DNA from: Thermoflavimicrobium daqui | GTDB lineage: Bacteria; Bacillota; Bacilli; Thermoactinomycetales; Thermoactinomycetaceae | NCBI RefSeq assembly: GCF_003313465.1 | Contig: NZ_KZ845663.1 | Coordinates: forward strand, 481,911 to 545,910 | DNA: 64,000 bases | Reading direction: 5' to 3' | Part shown: one piece after another, positions 16,591-23,876 of the stretch | Layout of the letters: each line of letters begins with the position of its first letter | How positions within the stretch are numbered: the stretch's first letter is position 1 | Notes under the pieces: model-generated | Told to the model about the DNA's origin: nothing | Seen by the model: the letters and a program-made list of their open reading frames with translations, nothing else | Database searches by the model: none | Translations under genes and position numbers: made by a program

Positions 16591-16950
16591 TTACTCCCGC
16601 TGATCACCACCATACATATATACAGCCTGATAGATACTAAATCGACCATATGTTGCTTTGATATATTTTAAGAGTTGGTATATAAAAGATATTTCATCAT
16701 CCATCGGGATGTTCAATTTTTTATTATAAAGAATTCCTGACTCTACAGCAGACTGAACATCATAATGACAGCGAAATTTGGCAGCTATTAACTGTGCTGT
16801 AATCGGATTTTCCTCTATAAATTTCACCAACATCGTAATAAAAAAGTATTCTTCTTCATAGGACAGATATTGAATTCTTTGTTTTAAATGTATAAGTTTG
16901 GCTAATGAACGATGAATCTCTACTACTTCTTCATGAGCAAAATGACTCAA
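16591..16950 (-). CDS. Unknown helical protein in the kinase/VWA/PP2C operon
   Basis: 119 residues, mostly helical (VVEIHRSLAKLIHLKQRIQ, EEEYFFITMLVKFIEENP, SFIYQLLKYIKATYGRF). No recognised domain. Start is TTG 16950, ten bases after AAGGAGG. It ends in TAA, but the same frame stays open into the next ORF, so it may be the N-terminal part of a longer protein. It follows the Cas4-like gene by about 50 bases and shares the operon terminator at 15824-15851. Confidence 0.6.
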   Translation of the reverse strand: MSHFAHEEVVEIHRSLAKLIHLKQRIQYLSYEEEYFFITMLVKFIEENPITAQLIAAKFRCHYDVQSAVESGILYNKKLNIPMDDEISFIYQLLKYIKATYGRFSIYQAVYMYGGDQRE

Positions 16951-16998
16951 ATTCCCATAACCTCCTTGAAGCCTGAGTGAAGTCTACTTCTTTTTTCC

Positions 16999-18075
16999 TC
17001 ATCTTTTCATCATGGCATATTTACATGACCTCTGGAGTGAGCACTGTTCACAGCGATATAGAGTTGTAACGATCACATCTGACTTTCTCTCTTGAATATT
17101 CTTTAAAGCTTGCTCAAGCATGTTCTTCACTCGTGACGTTAGATACACATTGGTAGTTCGATTTTTATAATGAATCACACCGTGTTCTAAATTATTAAAG
17201 AAGTTTTTTAAAATAAGGAGATTAGCTGCTACTTTTGCTACGTCATATTCATGAGCATAGTGAACATAGAAAGGTAAAATGGTATCCTTTCGATCAAGAA
17301 CAACAATCATTTTTTTTGTCTTTTCATCATAATCTAATTGAAATGATTCCTCATATATATTTAATGATAGATCTGCTAGTGGATATTTCTTTCCTTTAAA
17401 CAGATTCTTAATAATTTTTTCAATTTCCTTTTGTTTTGATTCATATATTTTATCCCATTTTCTTAGTTCATTCTCTAATTCCTGCTGGTATTGTACCTTT
17501 TGTTGCTGATAGATCCGATCCGCCTCTTCTTTCTCTTTTTCATACTCTTTCCAAACTGCAGCATGTTTCTTATCATATATCATCCTTTTAATCATATTGA
17601 TTATGGGTCTTATTATTTTATAGGGCACGTATAGAATCATGATCAAATAGGGCATTATATACATCCCGATTCCTATTAAAATAACGATGCTAATTATTTT
17701 TAAAATGAGATTTAGATCAGCCAAGATAAGTGGCAATAAGATCAGCGCCCCCATTATCAGTAGAAGATAAAAAGGGAAGTCATCTAAAAAATCGGAATAA
17801 CTAGATGGCAAAGGTCGAAATTCTTCTACATCCGGCTTCAGAATATTATTTCTGATGGGCTTCTTCTTGTTGGGAAGGCGCTTGGAATGATATATGGTAT
17901 GATATGCATTTCTAGCATCTTGTTCATCTTTCGATATCTGGTAAAACTGATCGTTTTTTAAATGGAGTTTTGCTTGAGAATTTAACTTTTCCTCACGCTT
18001 ACGTTTCCATTTCTCTGGGCAATACAAAAAATCCCTGATTTCATCGGTTGAAAACATCTTTGAATGACCCATCAT
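16999..18075 (-). CDS. Membrane protein with Cas4/AddB-like Fe-S cysteine pattern, candidate PD-(D/E)XK nuclease
   Basis: 358 residues. The N-terminus has FSTDEIRDFLYCPEKW, the start of Cas4/RecB-type nucleases, with Cys19. The C-terminus has YRCEQCSLQRSCKY with Cys342, 345 and 351 (C-x2-C-x5-C), matching the four-cysteine 4Fe-4S layout of Cas4 and AddB. Before it, LDYDEKTKKMIVVLDRKDT could be the D...(D/E)xK core, and GVIHYKNRTTNVYLT fits the next strands. Unlike Cas4, residues about 95-155 are two membrane segments and about 180-230 a coiled coil. ATG 18075 follows the PP2C stop directly, behind GGGAG. The nuclease assignment is inference; the catalytic acids are not fully clear. Confidence 0.6.
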   Translation of the reverse strand: MMGHSKMFSTDEIRDFLYCPEKWKRKREEKLNSQAKLHLKNDQFYQISKDEQDARNAYHTIYHSKRLPNKKKPIRNNILKPDVEEFRPLPSSYSDFLDDFPFYLLLIMGALILLPLILADLNLILKIISIVILIGIGMYIMPYLIMILYVPYKIIRPIINMIKRMIYDKKHAAVWKEYEKEKEEADRIYQQQKVQYQQELENELRKWDKIYESKQKEIEKIIKNLFKGKKYPLADLSLNIYEESFQLDYDEKTKKMIVVLDRKDTILPFYVHYAHEYDVAKVAANLLILKNFFNNLEHGVIHYKNRTTNVYLTSRVKNMLEQALKNIQERKSDVIVTTLYRCEQCSLQRSCKYAMMKR

Positions 18076-18840
18076 CTATCTCCCTTCAATACCCACATCT
18101 TCTTCGAGGGAAAGTTGCAGTAATGCGATAGCACAATCATCATATGTTCGGTCACGGATCACATTCTCCAAATTTCGTTGAATCGCTTCCTCAACAACTT
18201 CTGCTGGATATTGGGCTAGCCAACCCATCATTTTTTTAGCACCATCTGCAATTGTTTTTTCCTGTCGATGAAATAAGGACTCAGCCGAACCATCTGACAT
18301 CAAGATAAAACCTCTTTTTTGATTGATTTTTTCACGGTAAATACGAAAGTGATGATGCGCATCGACAGAAGTAGTAAAAAAGGTGGCATTGGTAAATTCC
18401 CCATTTTCCGGAAACGAAAGAACCCTATGGTTTTCCTCCTCTTGGCACCCAATCACGCCATCCCCCAAATGTCCAGCTAAAAAATATTCTCCATCTACAG
18501 CAACAAACAGTAAAGTAGAAGAAAACGGTTTTAGGGAGATTGTGGCTGGATCATAATTTCTAATCGCAGTAACAATCTCATCTAGCATTACTTCTACTAT
18601 CTCTTGTTCGGTCATTTCTATAAAATCGGTAAATCTCTCTGTTAATACTTGAGCACATCGCTTAGTAGCAATCGCTGCTCCTTCATGTGATCGAGCACAT
18701 GAGCCAGCTCCATCGGCTAGAGTAGCTACTGTAATGCCATTTTCAGATATACAGTAAGTCGAGTCTTGGCAAGGTATTTCTCTCTTCATATGATAACGTC
18801 CTACGATTTTACCTGATGCAATCTTCCAATGCCCCATCAT
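18076..18840 (-). CDS. PP2C-type protein phosphatase
   Basis: 254 residues of the metal-dependent PPM fold: IPCQDSTYCI near 23, ATLADGAGSCARSHEG near 40 (metal-binding Asp), LAGHLGDGVIGC near 118, MSDGSAESLF near 180 and YDDCAIALLQL near the end. It should dephosphorylate Ser/Thr. Placed between the VWA and Cas4-like genes and one gene after the PIN-kinase, it is the natural antagonist of that kinase. Start ATG 18840 behind GGAG at six bases. The PP2C class in TerY-P triads has the same short stand-alone form. Confidence 0.92.
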   Translation of the reverse strand: MMGHWKIASGKIVGRYHMKREIPCQDSTYCISENGITVATLADGAGSCARSHEGAAIATKRCAQVLTERFTDFIEMTEQEIVEVMLDEIVTAIRNYDPATISLKPFSSTLLFVAVDGEYFLAGHLGDGVIGCQEEENHRVLSFPENGEFTNATFFTTSVDAHHHFRIYREKINQKRGFILMSDGSAESLFHRQEKTIADGAKKMMGWLAQYPAEVVEEAIQRNLENVIRDRTYDDCAIALLQLSLEEDVGIEGR

Positions 18841-18857
18841 TTATAACTCCATCCAAA

Positions 18858-19565
18858 TTAAAGTTCTCCCCATCCTTTAGCTTCTGGGAGTTTAACCGAT
18901 TCTCCAATAGTTGACTGTGATACAGCAATGACACTCTTGCTAAGCCATTCAAAAAAAGCAGAGAAATTCAATCCTTTTAATCGGACAGGCGTTCTTCTAG
19001 GTGAAAATTTAGCTAATGTCTGTAAATCAGCAGCGGAACCTACCCCAATAGGGAAAACAGTTAGCTTCTTGGCATTAGCGAGTTCGGATGATCTCTCTGC
19101 TGCTAGAGTAATATCATCGGTAGGAGCACCATCTGTCATCAAAACTAACCAGGGTTGATAGTAATCCACACCTGTTGTAGAGTACATTTTTTTCCGCTTC
19201 TCAAGCATATCTAATCCCATCTTAACCGCTGCTCCCATCGGCGTACGGCCTGATGCTGTTAAAAAAGGGATCGCTTGATTACCAATACTTGTGAAGTTTA
19301 ATTCGCATTTGGGCTCCTCATCTCCAAACGAGACGACTGCAATTTCTGCAGAATGTGCCGCTATATCGTCTTGTCGAATTGCTTTCATAAATAATTGAAT
19401 TCCTTTATTTAACTCAGAAATAGGTTCACCCCACATAGAACCACTACAATCAAGAACTAAACAAATCGGTACTCTAGCCGTCGGATTATCGAATAGTTCT
19501 TGTCTAGAAAGACTGAATTCTTCTAAATCATGTTTTGGTCGAAATGCGTTAAAATGGTCCATCAT
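18858..19565 (-). CDS. VWA-domain protein, TerY-like
   Basis: 235 residues, a single von Willebrand A domain with a complete metal-ion-dependent adhesion site: VLDCSGSMWG (DxSxS) near 38, SGRTPMGAAV (Thr) near 100 and LMTDGAPTDD (Asp) near 145. The spacing and the C-terminal FSAFFEWLSKSVIAVSQS stretch are those of TerY. TerY-type VWA proteins are cytoplasmic and act as metal-dependent scaffolds. Gene order kinase-VWA-phosphatase matches the TerY-P triad described in comparative genomics of Ter stress systems, although no TerB/C/D gene is present in the window. Confidence 0.88.
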   Translation of the reverse strand: MMDHFNAFRPKHDLEEFSLSRQELFDNPTARVPICLVLDCSGSMWGEPISELNKGIQLFMKAIRQDDIAAHSAEIAVVSFGDEEPKCELNFTSIGNQAIPFLTASGRTPMGAAVKMGLDMLEKRKKMYSTTGVDYYQPWLVLMTDGAPTDDITLAAERSSELANAKKLTVFPIGVGSAADLQTLAKFSPRRTPVRLKGLNFSAFFEWLSKSVIAVSQSTIGESVKLPEAKGWGEL

Positions 19566-19577
19566 GATCCCCTCTCA

Positions 19578-21452
19578 CTATGATTTAAATCGGTTTAAAA
19601 AGTTCTGTAAGAATGAGCTAGGTTGATTTGTATTCCCAGCCATTTGACTTGGATCAAAGAGAAACGGATCCTGATGTGGATCAATTCCATTTGAACGGAA
19701 AGAACCCATTTGATCTTTGGATGTTATTTCATTTTCCGTACCATATAAATTTTTCATCAATTTTTCCTCTTGGATCTTTTCCTGACATTTATAGCAAATC
19801 AATTTATTACCATTTTCCACCATCTGCTTCTTACGATCAATATGAATATCAAATTCCTTTCCACAATACGGTTCTTGACAAATGGCTGTCGTTCTTTTTT
19901 CAGCAGGAATTTTATGTCCTTGTGGAAAAAGTTCATCGCTAAGGTATCCTTTGGATATCGTATATTCATAATGCTTTAGCACTTGAATCCATTCCATCGT
20001 GTTTAGACGCTCTTGTTCTTTAAATGAACGGTAAAATGCCTCTTTCGTCTTAAAAGGCAAGTGACTCCAAATAAATCGCCATGGACCATCTGGCGCTTTT
20101 CCTGTCGTATTCTGACCTAATGGATATGGAAAGTTACCATTTTTGATATTTTCTTGTGGACTCCCTCCATCTTGTTGAGCAAAAGGCGCTTTTCCTGGAA
20201 GTAAGATCATAAAGATTAATGTAGCAACTGCAAAATATTCGTGCTGAAAACTCCGTAGAAAACCTCCGAACTTCTTTCCTTGGATTTCGGGTGCTGTATA
20301 GTTAACCGTCCCTACAGGACAGGGGTACTCCGCGATTTGAAAACTATCGGTATCTACTAAAAAAACCTCTCGCTCATTTTTAATTAGGATATTGAGTGGA
20401 TTCAAATCTCCGATAATAATGTTTCTCTCATGCAGATATTGAATTTTTTCTAAGATGGCTAGTGCTAGTTGTACCAGATGACTTCGTTTCCAATATGGAA
20501 AGTTTTTCTGCAAAAGCGGTTTGACAAAGATGGATCGTTGTAAGGGTTTACCCACTGCTTTTGGCATAATATAGCCAACAAACTGTTGTCGACTATTAAA
20601 AACTAAATCCTGAGGCCAGCAAATCCCCGATTTATCAATCGGATATTTTAACATAATACATAGCTTTTCTAATTTCGCTTGGGTAATGCTTGTCTTCTTA
20701 TAAATTTTACATATTTGCCCATTACTAGTTAGGTAGATATCTCCTTCTCCTCCGCTACCCACTTTTTCAATCAAACGCAATGGACCAAATCTTCTGGTCG
20801 AGATCAGTTGGTTTAATTGTGGAATCTCCAAAACAGGTAAAGGGTGGTCGATTCCTACTTTAACTTTCTTACCTAGAGGTAGCTTCTTCATCTTTTCTCG
20901 CGATGGAGAAAATGGTATCTTTTTGTTTTCGCTTTTATGTGAGGATTTTTTCATTAATTCTTGTATATTTGATTCTTGGAGATTAAAGTTCCAAGGAGAC
21001 AACTGTCCAAACTGGTTAATCGTTAACACTAAAATATGCTTATTCGAACGAACTGATTTTTGTCGATTTAGATTATCAACATCTTGTGCTAACTTACGAT
21101 CTTGTGTAATAAAGGCAAGATGATATTTTGTACGGTAATTGGTAAATACCGTCAAAATGGTTTGATCAACAAAATTATCTGCTGAACTACCAAACCCCTC
21201 CAGTATTTTTCCTCTGATGTACAGCTTGATCATCTCAGCTGCTTTTCGTGCTTTATAACGTGTTTCTTTTATTTCGCTTTTTAAATGCTTATTTACCTCA
21301 TCGATTACTCGAACGGGTAGTTTCACCGTTTCTCTTTGTGAGTATAACGCTCGTGGTAACTCATTCTCTAAGAAATGAACGGCTTGTGGGAACATCCATG
21401 TACATGTATCGATAAATATTTTATACTTTGCAACAATTTTTTGGATATTCAT
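19578..21452 (-). CDS. PIN nuclease-domain / Ser-Thr protein kinase / zinc-ribbon fusion
   Basis: 624 residues. Residues 1-155 are a PIN domain with its acidic residues present (IFIDTCTW D15, VIDEV E52, NFVDQT D96, ITQDRKL D118). Residues about 215-490 are a divergent kinase: glycine loop GSGGEGDIYLT, Lys in ICKIYKK, catalytic Asp in IIIGDLNPLNILI (HRD replaced by IGD) and VDTDSFQIA in place of DFG, the form typical of TerY-associated kinases. The C-terminus has two CxxC-type pairs (CQEPYCGKEF and LICYKCQEK) forming a zinc ribbon, then a low-complexity tail. ATG 21452 lies eight bases after GAGGG. It links a predicted RNA/DNA endonuclease to phospho-signalling. Confidence 0.85.
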   Translation of the reverse strand: MNIQKIVAKYKIFIDTCTWMFPQAVHFLENELPRALYSQRETVKLPVRVIDEVNKHLKSEIKETRYKARKAAEMIKLYIRGKILEGFGSSADNFVDQTILTVFTNYRTKYHLAFITQDRKLAQDVDNLNRQKSVRSNKHILVLTINQFGQLSPWNFNLQESNIQELMKKSSHKSENKKIPFSPSREKMKKLPLGKKVKVGIDHPLPVLEIPQLNQLISTRRFGPLRLIEKVGSGGEGDIYLTSNGQICKIYKKTSITQAKLEKLCIMLKYPIDKSGICWPQDLVFNSRQQFVGYIMPKAVGKPLQRSIFVKPLLQKNFPYWKRSHLVQLALAILEKIQYLHERNIIIGDLNPLNILIKNEREVFLVDTDSFQIAEYPCPVGTVNYTAPEIQGKKFGGFLRSFQHEYFAVATLIFMILLPGKAPFAQQDGGSPQENIKNGNFPYPLGQNTTGKAPDGPWRFIWSHLPFKTKEAFYRSFKEQERLNTMEWIQVLKHYEYTISKGYLSDELFPQGHKIPAEKRTTAICQEPYCGKEFDIHIDRKKQMVENGNKLICYKCQEKIQEEKLMKNLYGTENEITSKDQMGSFRSNGIDPHQDPFLFDPSQMAGNTNQPSSFLQNFLNRFKS

Positions 21453-21456
21453 ATGA

Positions 21457-22191
21457 CTAACCCTCTAATGACAAATGTTGAGAGATATTTTCTCGCATCT
21501 CTTTTAATTCCTCCTCGATTGAGAGCAGCAATTTCATCAATGCTTTAGCATCACCTTGCTTAACTAAAATAAGAGCAGATGCCTCGATTCCTTTTTCCAT
21601 CGAACCAATCGTGCCATCTAGCCGATGAGCCACTTCGAATAATAACTTTTCCCTTTGGGCCCACTGTGGATTTCCTTTATGAAGACCCGTACTTTGGGAA
21701 CTTTCAACTGATAAGTTATACTTAATCGGTTGAAATGGAGCAAGATAAGGATCTACTTCAGAAGGAGTCGACTGGTTGAATAACATCTGACCTTCATCAG
21801 ATTGCGGTGAATTGGATATATGGGGGGAACTGTCGCGGATTTCCATTAACTTTTCAATAAATTCAAAAACACCATTGGGATTCCAACACCCTTGTTCGGA
21901 TGTAAAGCTGGATAAAGGATAGTTATATATGGTGAGCCCCTTTTCTCTGATAACCATCATATATTCCATATCTGGACTATTTTCTTTAGGCACATGATAA
22001 AACTGCAAACGATATGACACAGGCAGATAACCATGATTGCATAAATGTTCAAATAATCCCATCACATCTAATGGATCTACTTCCAATTGGCTAGCAGCTT
22101 CCCAAACTTGTAAAGAATTACATGATGAATCTTTCTTTTTGCACTTTTCAAGTAGCCAATCTTCTACGATATTCTTTAGTTTCACTTCCAA
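21457..22191 (-). CDS. Unknown protein heading the PIN-kinase operon
   Basis: 244 residues from TTG 22191, seven bases after AGGAGG (an ATG inside that motif is followed at once by a stop). N-terminal domain KLKNIVEDWLLEK...DPLDVMGLFEHLCNHGYLP, variable middle, C-terminal helices (KLLFEVAHRLDGTIGSMEKG, LLLSIEEELKEMRENISQHL). Paralogue of 14506-15243. Its stop lies four bases before the PIN-kinase ATG, so the two are translationally coupled. It could be a specificity or adaptor subunit. No homology to a named family is visible to me. Confidence 0.7.
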   Translation of the reverse strand: MEVKLKNIVEDWLLEKCKKKDSSCNSLQVWEAASQLEVDPLDVMGLFEHLCNHGYLPVSYRLQFYHVPKENSPDMEYMMVIREKGLTIYNYPLSSFTSEQGCWNPNGVFEFIEKLMEIRDSSPHISNSPQSDEGQMLFNQSTPSEVDPYLAPFQPIKYNLSVESSQSTGLHKGNPQWAQREKLLFEVAHRLDGTIGSMEKGIEASALILVKQGDAKALMKLLLSIEEELKEMRENISQHLSLEG

Positions 22192-22431
22192 GCTACATCC
22201 TCCTAGTAAACACATTTCAGCCCAAGTTTGACACCAAAATCAAGCATACATTAAAACCATTTGATTTCTATTATAGATATCACCTAATCCATTACTTAAA
22301 TAAATAATTGGATAATATAACTATTTAATCCAATTGTAAATTATATAAATATATATTTCAATTTAGTATAAATTAGAGAAAACATATATATTATAATTTG
22401 TGACACTTTATTAAAATATAATAAATCCAGC

Positions 22432-22498
22432 AAAAGCCCCTCCTTCGTCTGGCGCTCGCTTTCACCCATAACTGAAGCTAGGGGTTTTCCCGTTCACA
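22432..22498. repeat. GC-richer stem-loop block, possible IS200/IS605 end remnant
   Basis: AAAAGCCCC (22432-22440) pairs with GGGGTTTT (22491-22498) around a 50-base interior. On the minus strand it contains CCCCTAGCTTCAGTTATGGG, which folds as the short hairpin found near right ends of IS605-type elements. No tnpB sequence adjoins, so this could equally be a terminator-like structure. Confidence 0.35.
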
Positions 22499-22571
22499 AA
22501 GAATGTAAAATTTCTGGGGTTGGAATAAAGTAATTTTCCGACATATCCAAAAATCATTTTATAAATAAGAT

Positions 22572-22625
22572 TGGCTGAGGGGACATTTGTCCGACACATC
22601 CCAAAAAGGGATGCTTCCTCAGCCA
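22572..22625 (-). terminator. Branched terminator of prkA-yhbH
   Basis: TGGCTGAGG (22572-22580) pairs with CCTCAGCCA (22617-22625), with an inner CATCCC/GGGATG hairpin. It lies 60 bases after yhbH. The T-tract is weak (ATCTTATTT). Confidence 0.55.
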
Positions 22626-22684
22626 TTGTTCAAGTATCTAATATTTTTAGTTTACAATCAGTTGTAAGAGAATATCTCCTCATG

Positions 22685-23842
22685 TCATTTGCTAAAAGAT
22701 GGATTCCTCTTAGCAAAAAAATGCTTCAACGCATCATATACTTGTCCCTTTTCACGAATCACATAGTACATAAACTTTGGATCTTTAAGATGACGATATG
22801 CTGTCATCAATGTAGAATGACGATTATACTGATTCACTTCACCATAACCAAAAAGATTACTACGTTCCATTAATTCTTTTACTAAGCCAACACAGCGTTC
22901 ATTATCCGAGGTTAGATTATCTCCATCAGAGAAGTGAAATGGATAAATATTATATCGACTCGGTGGGTAGCGTTTATCGATAATTTCAAGTGCTTTACGG
23001 TAAGCAGAGGAGCAGATTGTCCCTCCGCTTTCTCCTTTGGTAAAAAAGAGTTCTTCTGTTACTTCTTTTGCTTCAGTATGATGGGCGATAAAGACTATTT
23101 CTACATTTTCATACTTGGTTCTTAAAAAGCGAACCATCCAGAAAAAGAAACTACGTGCAATATATTTTTCAAAAATCCCCATCGATCCACTTGTATCCAT
23201 CATTGCAATCACAACTGCATTAGAATGAGGGATTTTCTTTTCTTCCCACGTTTTAAAGCGCAAGTCGTCAACTGAGATTTTCACTTTCTCTTTTTTTCCT
23301 TTCAGGGCATTTCGTTTGATCGCTTCGAGCAATGTGCGCTTTTTGTCAATATTCCCCATTAGCCCTTTTTTACGAACATCATTAAATTGGATTTCGTCTA
23401 CTAACATATCATCATGTTCTTTTACTACCAAATGGGGTAATTCTAATTCTGAGAAGAGAATATTTTCTAACTCATCAATGGAGACCTCTGCTTCATAATA
23501 ATCTGTGCCCGCTTGATCTCCTGCACCCGGTCCTTTGCCGGGGCCTGCCTTTTGTGAGCCTTCGCGTGCAAGTACATCTCCGACTTGGCTTTTTCCATTC
23601 CCTTGGCCCACATGTTTCCCTTTATTAAAGTTGTAGCGGAACCGGTACTCTTCCATCGATCGGATCGGTATTTTTACAATTTGCTTTCCATCCGACATAA
23701 TGATACTTTCTTCACTGACTAGATCAGGCAAGTTTTTGCGTATCGCTTCTTTGACTTTCTCTTGGTGCCGCAATTGATCTTCATACCCTTTGCGGTGTAG
23801 AGACCAGTCTTCCTGGGAAACGATATGTTGGGGGTGTTTCAT
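22685..23842 (-). CDS. yhbH: Sporulation protein YhbH
   Basis: 385 residues of the YhbH/DUF444 family: [20 protein letters not shown] near 30, [19 protein letters not shown] near 67, a Gly-rich linker, then a VWA-like half with MMDTSGSMG near 220 (DxSxS) and [10 protein letters not shown] near 275. In Bacillus it lies after prkA in the mother-cell regulon and its product works with PrkA and SpoVR, by an unclear mechanism. Downstream of prkA here with a 34-base gap, so one operon. Full length for the family. Confidence 0.95.
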   Translation of the reverse strand: MKHPQHIVSQEDWSLHRKGYEDQLRHQEKVKEAIRKNLPDLVSEESIIMSDGKQIVKIPIRSMEEYRFRYNFNKGKHVGQGNGKSQVGDVLAREGSQKAGPGKGPGAGDQAGTDYYEAEVSIDELENILFSELELPHLVVKEHDDMLVDEIQFNDVRKKGLMGNIDKKRTLLEAIKRNALKGKKEKVKISVDDLRFKTWEEKKIPHSNAVVIAMMDTSGSMGIFEKYIARSFFFWMVRFLRTKYENVEIVFIAHHTEAKEVTEELFFTKGESGGTICSSAYRKALEIIDKRYPPSRYNIYPFHFSDGDNLTSDNERCVGLVKELMERSNLFGYGEVNQYNRHSTLMTAYRHLKDPKFMYYVIREKGQVYDALKHFFAKRNPSFSK

Positions 23843-23876
23843 ACCAGTTCACCTCCCGTTCTCGTTCGCCAGCCGC

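Larger units (their letters stand above)
22192..22684. promoter_or_regulatory. Intergenic region upstream of the PIN-kinase operon
   Basis: About 490 bases. The first 240 (22192-22430) are very AT-rich and must contain the promoter of the seven-gene operon, but no -35/-10 pair is clear enough to name. The rest holds the two structures listed at 22432-22498 and 22572-22625. Confidence 0.4.
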
